NCBI GenBank assembly: GCA_945870175.1
Contig: CAMBRJ010000121.1
Span: 1 to 7,767 of the forward strand
From: Gemmatimonas phototrophica
GTDB lineage: Bacteria; Gemmatimonadota; Gemmatimonadetes; Gemmatimonadales; Gemmatimonadaceae
Direction: 5' to 3'
Length of the DNA: 7,767 bases
Shown here: positions 1 to 7,529 of the stretch, piece after piece
How positions within the stretch are numbered: position 1 is the first letter of the stretch
Layout: each line of letters opens with the position of its first letter
Program-made: the position numbers and the translations under genes
The notes under the pieces: generated by a model
What the model was told of the DNA's origin: nothing
Seen by the model: the letters and a program-made list of their open reading frames with translations, nothing else
The model's database searches: none

Positions 1-3000
1 CAGATCCCCTGCCCCACACCGGCACAACGCGAACTCTTCGGCCCCACGCGCCGTCGTGTGCCAGAAATGATGGACCTCAAAAACCCGATTCTGCTCGGGC
101 CGGTGCAGAATCAAGAGCACCACATGAACGGCGTGGTGGCCCGCCGTAACAACTTCAACGAGCACGTGCTGCCCATGCTCGGCGAGGCCTACGACAAGTT
201 CGCCGAGCTCACGGGCCGTGAGTACGGCCTGGTCACCGAGTACAAGACCGCCGACGCCGACACGGTCTTCGTGTCACTCGGCTGCGCCGCCGAAAACATC
301 GAAGCCGCCTGCGACTACCTCCGCGACCAGCGTAACGCGAGAGTCGGCTCCATCCACATCAACGTCATCCGGCCCTTCCCCGAGGCCGCCGTCATCAACG
401 CGCTGCGCGGCAAGAAGCGCATCATCATTCTTGAACGCACCGACGAAGGGCTGGCCGGCGACAATCCCCTCGCCCGCGACATCCGCGTGGCGCTCGGCAA
501 GGCCAACGAAGTCACGAAGTACGGTGGCACGCACCCGGCGCTCACCCCCGATGAAACGCCGCGTCTGTTCCGCGGTGCGTATGGCATCGGGTCGCGCGAT
601 TTCCGTCCCGAGCACACCATCGGCGCGTACGAGTTTGCCACCGGCGTGTCCCGTCGAACCGATGGGCGTGGTGCCGACGATGGAGAGTCGTTCTTCGTGC
701 TCGGCGTCGATCATCCGTATGCCGTGATCAGCAAGGACACGCCGTCGCTGCTGCCAGAAGGCGCGATCGCCGTGCGCTTTCACTCGATCGGCGGCTGGGG
801 GATGATCACCACCGGCAAGAATCTCGGCTCGATCGTGGGCGACTTCGGCAAGTTCATCTCGGAGGCGCACGCCACGTACGACGCGGACGGCACGCTGGAA
901 GACAAGCTGTTCGTGATGGCCAATCCCAAGTATGGATCGGAAAAGAAGGGCGCACCCACGAATTACTACCTCACCGTAGCACCGTCGCAGATCAAGGTGA
1001 ACTGCGAGCTGAACCACGTGGACGTGGTGCTCTGTTGCGACCCCAAGGCCTTCACGCACACCAATCCGCTCGAAGGGCTCAAGCGCGGCGGATCTCTGGT
1101 ATGGGAGTCGGGGGAATCACCGGAGGTGGCGTGGCAACGCATCCCGGCCCATCACCGGAAGTTCGTGATCGATCACAACATCCGGGTGTTCATCCTGCCC
1201 GGTTTCGACATCGCGCGGAAAGCCACCGATCAGGTGGAGCTGCAACTGCGCATGCAGGGCAACGCGTTTCTGGGCGCGTTCTTCAAGGTGTCGCCGTTCC
1301 TCACGACGTTCGATATCTCGGAAGAACAGTTTCACGACGTGGTCCGCAAACAGTACGTCAAGAAGTTCGCGCGCTTTGGCGACGCCGTGGTGGAGTCGAA
1401 CATGGCCGTGATGGAAGCCGGCTTCGATCAGGTGAAGGAGATCGCCATTGGCCGCGAGGATGACGCCGACAGCTCGTCGATGCGCAATCCGTTGCTGGCG
1501 CCCATCGGCGACCACCACTTCCCGCCGACGGCGGGCTGTGGCTCCTGCGGCAGCGGCGGCCTGGCCATGCCCGTCACGCAGCTCGCGCGCGCGCCGCTGC
1601 AGACGATGGCCAAGTTCGACTCGGAGTTCCGGGCCGGTCTGGGATATCATCAGCCGTCGAGTGCCCTCGCCTCGGTCGGCATCATGAGCGCCGGCACCGG
1701 TGCCACGCAATCGAAGTATGTGGCCAGGCGTGAGACGCCGGTGTACATCCCCGAGAACTGCACGCAGTGCATGGAGTGCATTTCCGTCTGTCCGGACACC
1801 GCACTCCCCAACACCGCGCAGGAAATCAGCACGGTGCTGTACACGGCGGTGAACAACTACGTGCGCAACGCCGACGACCGTCGCACCATGGTGGCCGAAG
1901 TCCCAGCGCTCGAACAGCGGGCACGGGCCACGATGCACGAGTCGGTGAAGGCCAAGACCAAGGTGCCGTTCAAGGACATCGTGCGAGCCGAAGTCCAGGC
2001 GCTCACTGGCATCTCCGATCAGTCGAAGGCCGACTTCACGGGCATCATCGACAAGCTGCCACTCGCCTACAGCGACGTGCCGGCGATTTTTCGCACCGTG
2101 GATGCCAAGAATCCCGGACACGGGGGACTGTTCTCGATCTTCGTGTCCGACCTGTGCAAGGGATGCGGCGAGTGCGTGCAGGTGTGCGGCGATCACGATG
2201 CGCTGCGCATGACCCGCGAAACGCCGGAGCTCAACGCCGATCTCACTACGGCGCAGGTGTTCTCTCGCCTGTTGCCCGATACGCCGCAGACGTATCTCGG
2301 GCTGTACAACGACGACGACATCACGGCATCCAAGGACGCCACGTTGCGCAATCACCTCATGGTACGGCGCAACTATGAAGCACTCGTCTCTGGCGACGGG
2401 GCCTGCGCCGGCTGCGGCGAGAAGAGCATCCTGCGTGCGGTGGCGAGCGTGACCGAGGCGTACATGCGGCCGTTGTACCACAAGAAGGCCGACCGGCTCA
2501 CAGCCAAGGCCGCGCGCGTGGCCGCCGAGGGCGCCGAGAAATTCGCCGCGCTCAAATCACGCAACGACCGCGAGTACCAGCTGTTCCGGACGACCTTCGC
2601 GCACCTGGTGATGGGATTGGGTGGCGAGAACGATGCCGATACCGCGACACGCATCACGGCGTACGAGGCCGCGCACGGCCCGATCACCGACGCGCAGATT
2701 GTCGGTGGACTGGAAGCGGTGTTGCGGCACGATGCATTCAACCACAAGGAACTCCAGGCCATCGACGGGCGTCGCGCCAACGGCATGAGCGTCATGATGA
2801 TGGGCGCCAGCACCGGCTGCAACACCGTGTACGGCTCGACGCCGGCCGCCAACCCGCACGCCTATCCGTGGATGAATTCACTCTTCCAGGATGGCGCGAC
2901 GATCTCCTGGCTGATGGCCGAGTCGGTGATCGTGAACCACGCGCATCGGTCGGTGGCGCCGGAGCGCCTCGCAACGGCGCTGCTCGATCGCACCGACGGC

Positions 3001-4074
3001 GTGATGACCGACGCCGACTACTTCACCCTCACGCACCTCGACGATGCGCTGATGACGGAGCAGGAAGTGCGCGAGCTGCCCAAGATCTGGGTGGTCGGCG
3101 GCGACGGCGCGCTGGGGGACATCGGCTTCCAGAACGTCTCCAAGGTCATCCTGCAGAATCGTCCGAACGTGAAGATGCTCATGCTGGATACGCAGGTGTA
3201 CAGCAACACCGGCGGGCAGAACTCGGACTCGTCGACCATGCTGGGTGGCTACGACATGAACCAGTTCGGCGTCGCGTCGCAGGGCAAACTGATCGAGAAG
3301 AAGAACGTGGCGGAGGCATTCACCAGCGGGCACGGATCGCCGTACGTGGCGGCGGTGTCCATCGCCAACGCCCCCAAAATGTACAAGGCCATGCTCGACG
3401 GCCTCGAGTACCGCGGCACCGCATTCTTCCAGTGTTTCACGACCTGCCAGCCCGAGCACGGCGTGGGCGACAACATGAGCGCCGATCAGGCCACGATGGT
3501 GCGCGATTCGCGCGGCGTGCCCGAGTTCGTGTTCAACCCGCGCAAGGGCGAGTTGATCCAGGAGGCCTTCGACCTCAAGGGCAATCCCAGCATCGATCGC
3601 GACTGGTGGCACACCAAGTACGCCAGCACGGGTGAACGGTACCTGTTCACCGTGGCGCACTGGGCGCTCACGGAAGGTCGCTTCCGCAAGCACCTCAAGA
3701 AGATCACCGAGGCGGACGCGGCGTCGCTCACGTTGCTCGACGAGATGCTGTACTTCGTCACGCAGGACGACGAGATCAATCGTCGCGTGTTCGACGAATC
3801 GCATCGCAGCTTCATCCCCAACTTCGGCTGCTACATCAAGGTGGAGACCAAGGGCACGTTCAGCTTCTACGCCGTGACCCGGCAGATGGTGCTCTTCGCC
3901 GTCGAGCGTCGCAAAGGATGGCGCATGCTGCAGAGCAAGGCCGGCATCGTGAACAAGGACTACGTCGCGCAGCGCGCGTTCGTGGCCAAGATCGACAAAG
4001 GAACGCTGACGTTGGCTGAGGCCAAGGCGAGGACGGCCGAACTGATCGCCGAGGAATTGGCCGCCGTGCCGTAG
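1..4074 (+). CDS. nifJ: Giant single-chain pyruvate/2-oxoacid:ferredoxin (flavodoxin) oxidoreductase, 5'-partial
   Basis: This cytoplasmic enzyme is predicted to convert a 2-oxoacid, probably pyruvate, plus CoA to acyl-CoA, CO2 and reduced ferredoxin or flavodoxin. The frame is open from base 1, so the GTG at 58 is internal; 1357 residues are visible. By comparison with classical PFOR, most of domain I (about 200 residues, pyrimidine-binding TPP half) is missing upstream. Numbering from base 1: end of domain I and domain II about 20-210 (VIRPFP near 122-127); gamma-type domain III about 255-510 (GGWG 264-267); a degenerate EKR-like linker (ARR 575-577); ferredoxin domain with CxxCxxCxxxC at 587-597 and 719-729; TPP/proximal-cluster domain with CAGCGE (Cys 802, 805), TGC (Cys 940), GDG 1034-1036, NTGG 1069-1072 and Cys 1149. 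All twelve expected cluster cysteines are present. Large insertions separate the two ferredoxin motifs and Cys 805 from Cys 940, and the C-terminal tail is long. Substrate-determining domain I residues are not visible, so another 2-oxoacid is possible. The symbol is the family name only; no nif genes are seen. Confidence 0.95.
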   Translation, partial: QIPCPTPAQRELFGPTRRRVPEMMDLKNPILLGPVQNQEHHMNGVVARRNNFNEHVLPMLGEAYDKFAELTGREYGLVTEYKTADADTVFVSLGCAAENIEAACDYLRDQRNARVGSIHINVIRPFPEAAVINALRGKKRIIILERTDEGLAGDNPLARDIRVALGKANEVTKYGGTHPALTPDETPRLFRGAYGIGSRDFRPEHTIGAYEFATGVSRRTDGRGADDGESFFVLGVDHPYAVISKDTPSLLPEGAIAVRFHSIGGWGMITTGKNLGSIVGDFGKFISEAHATYDADGTLEDKLFVMANPKYGSEKKGAPTNYYLTVAPSQIKVNCELNHVDVVLCCDPKAFTHTNPLEGLKRGGSLVWESGESPEVAWQRIPAHHRKFVIDHNIRVFILPGFDIARKATDQVELQLRMQGNAFLGAFFKVSPFLTTFDISEEQFHDVVRKQYVKKFARFGDAVVESNMAVMEAGFDQVKEIAIGREDDADSSSMRNPLLAPIGDHHFPPTAGCGSCGSGGLAMPVTQLARAPLQTMAKFDSEFRAGLGYHQPSSALASVGIMSAGTGATQSKYVARRETPVYIPENCTQCMECISVCPDTALPNTAQEISTVLYTAVNNYVRNADDRRTMVAEVPALEQRARATMHESVKAKTKVPFKDIVRAEVQALTGISDQSKADFTGIIDKLPLAYSDVPAIFRTVDAKNPGHGGLFSIFVSDLCKGCGECVQVCGDHDALRMTRETPELNADLTTAQVFSRLLPDTPQTYLGLYNDDDITASKDATLRNHLMVRRNYEALVSGDGACAGCGEKSILRAVASVTEAYMRPLYHKKADRLTAKAARVAAEGAEKFAALKSRNDREYQLFRTTFAHLVMGLGGENDADTATRITAYEAAHGPITDAQIVGGLEAVLRHDAFNHKELQAIDGRRANGMSVMMMGASTGCNTVYGSTPAANPHAYPWMNSLFQDGATISWLMAESVIVNHAHRSVAPERLATALLDRTDGVMTDADYFTLTHLDDALMTEQEVRELPKIWVVGGDGALGDIGFQNVSKVILQNRPNVKMLMLDTQVYSNTGGQNSDSSTMLGGYDMNQFGVASQGKLIEKKNVAEAFTSGHGSPYVAAVSIANAPKMYKAMLDGLEYRGTAFFQCFTTCQPEHGVGDNMSADQATMVRDSRGVPEFVFNPRKGELIQEAFDLKGNPSIDRDWWHTKYASTGERYLFTVAHWALTEGRFRKHLKKITEADAASLTLLDEMLYFVTQDDEINRRVFDESHRSFIPNFGCYIKVETKGTFSFYAVTRQMVLFAVERRKGWRMLQSKAGIVNKDYVAQRAFVAKIDKGTLTLAEAKARTAELIAEELAAVP

Positions 4075-4124
4075 GCAACGTAGGTAGGCGGAGGACGGCA
4101 AGGACACCGGTCACCCGTTTTCAT

Positions 4125-4146
4125 CCCGCGGCGCCGCCGCCGCGGG
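4125..4146. terminator. Perfect GC hairpin between convergent genes, possible bidirectional terminator without U-tract
   Basis: The arms CCCGCGGCG (4125-4133) and CGCCGCGGG (4138-4146) are exact reverse complements, giving a 9-bp all-GC stem with a 4-base loop (CCGC). It sits in the 96-base gap between two converging stop codons (TAG at 4072-4074 on + and TAG at 4171-4173 on -), where a shared terminator is expected. No T-run follows the stem on either strand. The only T-run (4118-4121) precedes it on +, so it reads as A's after the stem on -. It is therefore not a canonical intrinsic terminator. It could act as a transcription-slowing or mRNA 3'-end-protecting stem. Confidence 0.5.
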
Positions 4147-4170
4147 AGCATGCGGGTGCTCAGTCGACGG

Positions 4171-7100
4171 CTACTGAAACAGAATGGTGGTCGGGAGGCC
4201 CAGCTTGGCCGCCTTGGCACTGAACGCCGCCAGCTCATTCGCCACCAGCTGACCGAATTGCCCTTTCAGGGTGTCGAGTTGCGTCCGCAGCATGCCGTAC
4301 ACCGCCCCCTGCTGATCGGTGGGACGGAAGTCGGCACTCGACGCGGCCACATCGCTCCCCACCGACGCCAACTTTTCGTACAGTTGGTTCGGCGTACGAA
4401 ACGCGTCCTCACGCGCGCCGGTGAGCGTGATGTCGTACAGCTTGCTCTCGATAGCGATCACGCGCTTCTCGACGGCGTCGATGTCTTTCAAAAACGCCTC
4501 CGCGTCGGCCAGCTTGGGATCGCGACCCGGGGACGGCCCGAACTCCTTCGCGTCCTTGATCTTCTCACGCAGCATCGAGCGCAACTGCTCGAAGCCTCGG
4601 CGGCTCCACTCCGACTCGTCGATCAGGGCGACCGTTTCCGACAATGCATCGCGAATGCGAAGCGCCAGCGTGACCTGGGCGACAATATCGGCGTCGGTGC
4701 CTTCGCTATTCGGATCGCGCCGTACCTCCAACGATTGCCGCAGCGTGTCGCGCCCCCAGATCATGGCAACGGCGTACGTGCCCGGCGCCACCAGCGGCCC
4801 GACCTGACCGCCAACGAGATCGAGGTCCCACGGCACCAGCGGACGCGAATCCAGCACACGCACGTTGGTGTTTCCCGGCGGCGCCGTCCGCAACTTCGCT
4901 TTGCGCGGCCCATCATGGCGGAGGTCCCACAGCGCGCGATTGAGGCCACGCTGCGGCGGCGCCGACGCGAACGTGCGGATCGTCGCGCCGGATGCGTCGT
5001 ACACGCGGAAGCGCACGGAGTCCTTCACCGTCGAGTCTGTCGGCATCGCGCCGATCGCGAAGTTGATCGTCGCCGCGAGAGGCGGGTCCTCGCCGCCCAC
5101 CAACGAGTTGGTGGGTGCCGTCGGCGTGGCGATCTTGCGAAAGCGATAGGCGGCGCGCAGCGGCAACAGCGCCGCGCGTTTCGTCAGGAGTGAGTCCGAC
5201 AGCGATCGCAGATAACTGATGTCGTCGGCAATCCAGAACCCGCGACCGTAGGTCGCCACCACGAGGTCGTGGAAATGGCCTTGAATCTGCAGCCAACTCA
5301 CCGGTGCGTGCGGCAGCGATCCGTTGATTTCGGTGAAGTGCGCGCCGTCATCGAGTGACACGTACAACCCGTTCTCCGTGCCGGCGTACAGCATCCCCTT
5401 CCGGACCGGATCCTCGCGCACCACATGCACGTAACTGAACACGCTCTTCGGGATATCACCGCCAAGCTTCGTCCAGCTCTTCCCGAAATCGGTGGTCTTG
5501 TAGATATACGGATCGCGGTCGTTGATCAGGTGCGCATCGACCGCCACATAGGCCGTACCGGCGTCGTACTTGCTCGGCTCGATCGCCGACATCGTGCTCC
5601 ACTTCGGCACCCCCGGCATGTTCGCCGTCACGTTCGTCCACGATTTCCCGCCGTCGCGCGTGATGTGCAGCAGGCCGTCCATCGTGCCAGCCCAGATCAG
5701 ATCCTTCACCAGCGGCGACTCGGCGATCGCGAACAGCACCGTCACGTTCTCGACAAACAGGTTGTCGATCACGACGCCGCCGGACGACTGCTGCTTGGTG
5801 CTGTCGTTCGTGGAAAGATCGGGGGAGATCAGCGTCCAGCTCTGACCACCGTTCGTGGTCTTGTGCACGAACTGCGAGCCCACATACACCGTGTTGTGAT
5901 CGTGCGGCGAGATGGTGATCGGGAAGGTCCATTGGAAACGGTACTTGAGATCCTTCGGCGCAACGCCGTATCCCGCTTCCGGCCACGGCTCCACCGCCCG
6001 CGCCATCTTCGTCTGCAGGTCAAAGCGCTCGAGGCCAGCGTCGTAGCAGCCACTCCAGACCGTGCGCTGGTCGATGGTGTCGGGAACCGCCCACCCACTT
6101 TCGCATCCGCCCACGGCGCTCCAGACGCCGATCGAACGCGAGCCGCGCGAGTTGCTCGGCCCGCCGTACGAATAGCCGTCCTGCCGGTTGCCATACAGGT
6201 TGTACGGAATCTTCGTATCCGTGGCCACGTGATACATCTGCGCATTGGGCAGCGCGATGCGCGTGAAGGACTTGCCTCCGTCGATCGTGATGCCCACGCC
6301 ACCATCGTCACCGACCACGTACCGATCGGCGTCCGACGGATCCCACCAGATGTCGTGCAGGTCACCACCCGCACGCGGTGGGTTCGGCATCTTGGTGAGC
6401 CCGCCGTCGGTGGTGCCCACAAAGCGCACGCCCACGAAGAACACCTTATCCGCATTGTTCGGGCTCACGCCGAAGCGGGTGTAGTACTGGGGCCGCTCCA
6501 ACAAGTCGTGGTCGCGATTCACCGAACGCCACGACTTCCCGCCGTCGTCGGAACGATAGAACGCCGGCTCCTTCATTTCGATCAGCGCGTATACGCGCTG
6601 CGGATCGCTGCGCGACATACCGAGTCCGATCTTGCCCATCGTGCCGATTTTAGGCAGCCCCTTGCCCCATCCCTGTCCGTCAGCCGTGGCGCCCAGCCGC
6701 GCCCAACTGTCGCCGCCATCGCGAGACATCCAGATGCCGCTGCCGTTGCCCCCGGAATGCTTGTTCCACGGCACGATGTACTGCTGCCAACTGGCGGCGA
6801 ACAGCACGCGCGGATTCGTGGGGTCCATGACCACATCGATGATGCCCGTGCTGTCATTCACGAAGAGCACTTTCTTCCAGGTCGTGCCGCCGTCCATCGT
6901 GCGCCACAGACCACGATCAGCCTGTGGCCCATACCCATGCCCCTGCGCGGCAGCGTACACGATATCGGCGTTGGTGGGATGCACGAGCACGCGCCCAATA
7001 CGTCCGGTGTTCTCGAGGCCCATACGAGCCCAGTGCTGCCCAGCGTCGGTCGACCGGTAGATGCCGTCCCCGATCGACACGTTGCTGCGCAGGAACGTCT

Positions 7101-7449
7101 CGCCGGTGCCGAACCACACCACGTTCGGATCGCTCGGCGCCACCGCGATGGCGCTCACACTGGCCACACGCAGCGAATCAGTGACCGGCGTCCAGCGAAT
7201 CCCGCCGTTGGTGCTCTTGAAGAGGCCACCGCTGGCGGCGCCGGCGTAGTACGTCTTGTACTCACCAGGGACGCCCGCCACCGCGATGACGCGATTGCCA
7301 TCGGGGCCCACGAAGCGCCACGAGGGCACTTTGATAAAGGCGGTGTCGAGCCCGGACGCTCGCACGGCGGACGACGCGGGAGTCGGGCGTTGGGCCGGGA
7401 GCAGGCTGGCCGTGGCGGCCAGCATGAGGCCGGCAAGTGTGAGACGCAT
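4171..7449 (-). CDS. Secreted VPS10/sortilin-like Asp-box (BNR) beta-propeller protein
   Basis: This complete 1092-residue protein is probably exported to the periplasm or cell surface; its ligand or substrate is unknown. The ATG at 7447-7449 places a classical signal peptide at residues 1-20 (MRL, hydrophobic core, then LLPAQ), with cleavage likely near 19-20. No clear Shine-Dalgarno or promoter is visible in the 80 bases upstream, so the start rests on the signal peptide. Eleven Asp-box-like motifs (S/T-x-D/N-x-G-x-x-W/F) lie at about 79-86, 133-140, 184-191, 242-249, 300-307, 346-352 (incomplete), 388-395, 531-538, 597-604, 652-659 and 698-705, as expected for one large or two smaller propellers. 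Residues about 800-910 resemble an FlgD-like Ig fold (GLNRALWDLRHDG, then APGTYAVAM). Residues about 917-1090 look alpha-helical. Only two cysteines occur (449 and 468), a possible disulfide. Such proteins are often named glycosyl hydrolase or sialidase, but I see no FRIP-type motif or catalytic set, so enzymatic activity is not supported. It converges on the oxidoreductase gene and follows the partial minus-strand gene by 80 bases. Confidence 0.93.
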   Translation of the reverse strand: MRLTLAGLMLAATASLLPAQRPTPASSAVRASGLDTAFIKVPSWRFVGPDGNRVIAVAGVPGEYKTYYAGAASGGLFKSTNGGIRWTPVTDSLRVASVSAIAVAPSDPNVVWFGTGETFLRSNVSIGDGIYRSTDAGQHWARMGLENTGRIGRVLVHPTNADIVYAAAQGHGYGPQADRGLWRTMDGGTTWKKVLFVNDSTGIIDVVMDPTNPRVLFAASWQQYIVPWNKHSGGNGSGIWMSRDGGDSWARLGATADGQGWGKGLPKIGTMGKIGLGMSRSDPQRVYALIEMKEPAFYRSDDGGKSWRSVNRDHDLLERPQYYTRFGVSPNNADKVFFVGVRFVGTTDGGLTKMPNPPRAGGDLHDIWWDPSDADRYVVGDDGGVGITIDGGKSFTRIALPNAQMYHVATDTKIPYNLYGNRQDGYSYGGPSNSRGSRSIGVWSAVGGCESGWAVPDTIDQRTVWSGCYDAGLERFDLQTKMARAVEPWPEAGYGVAPKDLKYRFQWTFPITISPHDHNTVYVGSQFVHKTTNGGQSWTLISPDLSTNDSTKQQSSGGVVIDNLFVENVTVLFAIAESPLVKDLIWAGTMDGLLHITRDGGKSWTNVTANMPGVPKWSTMSAIEPSKYDAGTAYVAVDAHLINDRDPYIYKTTDFGKSWTKLGGDIPKSVFSYVHVVREDPVRKGMLYAGTENGLYVSLDDGAHFTEINGSLPHAPVSWLQIQGHFHDLVVATYGRGFWIADDISYLRSLSDSLLTKRAALLPLRAAYRFRKIATPTAPTNSLVGGEDPPLAATINFAIGAMPTDSTVKDSVRFRVYDASGATIRTFASAPPQRGLNRALWDLRHDGPRKAKLRTAPPGNTNVRVLDSRPLVPWDLDLVGGQVGPLVAPGTYAVAMIWGRDTLRQSLEVRRDPNSEGTDADIVAQVTLALRIRDALSETVALIDESEWSRRGFEQLRSMLREKIKDAKEFGPSPGRDPKLADAEAFLKDIDAVEKRVIAIESKLYDITLTGAREDAFRTPNQLYEKLASVGSDVAASSADFRPTDQQGAVYGMLRTQLDTLKGQFGQLVANELAAFSAKAAKLGLPTTILFQ
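5096..5115. repeat. 20-base near-perfect palindrome inside the propeller gene
   Basis: CCCACCAAC (5096-5104) and GTTGGTGGG (5107-5115) are exact reverse complements separated by two bases (GA). The site lies within codons for the sequence around TNSLVGG (residues about 780-786) of the propeller protein, in the linker before the Ig-like segment. It could form a stem in the mRNA or bind a dimeric protein. One such repeat in almost 8 kb of GC-rich DNA could also arise by chance. Confidence 0.3.
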
Positions 7450-7503
7450 ATTCGGTGCGACGGAAGGTGGACGATGGGGAGCCCGCCCAATGTGGCGAGC
7501 GCC

Positions 7504-7529
7504 AGCGCTGGGCGCGAGCGCTAGGCGCG
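7504..7529. repeat. 13-base tandem direct repeat abutting a stop codon
   Basis: AGCGCTGGGCGCG (7504-7516) is followed directly by AGCGCTAGGCGCG (7517-7529), with a single mismatch (G7510 versus A7523). The repeat ends exactly at the stop codon (7530-7532) of the partial minus-strand gene. AGCGCT is its own reverse complement, so the two copies can also pair as a 6-bp stem with a 7-base loop (7504-7509 with 7517-7522). A competing stem pairs 7499-7503 with 7511-7515. Either stem could form at the 3' end of the upstream minus-strand transcript. No U-tract follows, so a terminator call is weak. Confidence 0.5.

Noticed and set aside
58..60. GTG as the true start of the oxidoreductase
   Set aside because: The frame is open back to base 1, and the residues before and after it align with the interior of PFOR domain I. 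A start here would remove most of the thiamine pyrimidine-binding domain.
2878..4107. Open frame on the - strand (409 codons) opposite the oxidoreductase gene
   Set aside because: It is an antisense shadow of the TPP domain coding sequence, with low-complexity His/Arg/Val-rich composition and no recognisable motif. The frame at 1117-2481 (-) is rejected for the same reason.
4075..4170. Small gene or small RNA in the convergent gap
   Set aside because: The 96 bases contain the hairpin but no open frame with a plausible ribosome binding site, and no promoter-like pair of hexamers that I could support.
4171..7449. Sialidase or other glycoside hydrolase activity for the propeller protein
   Set aside because: Asp-boxes are structural motifs shared with sortilins and many non-enzymes. 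I found no FRIP-type arginine motif or catalytic Tyr/Glu/Asp set that would support hydrolysis.
5425..7524. Long open frame on the + strand (699 codons) opposite the propeller gene
   Set aside because: It is antisense to a gene with a signal peptide and clear repeated motifs. Its translation is rich in Arg, His and Val with no domain, as expected from the mirror of GC-biased codons.
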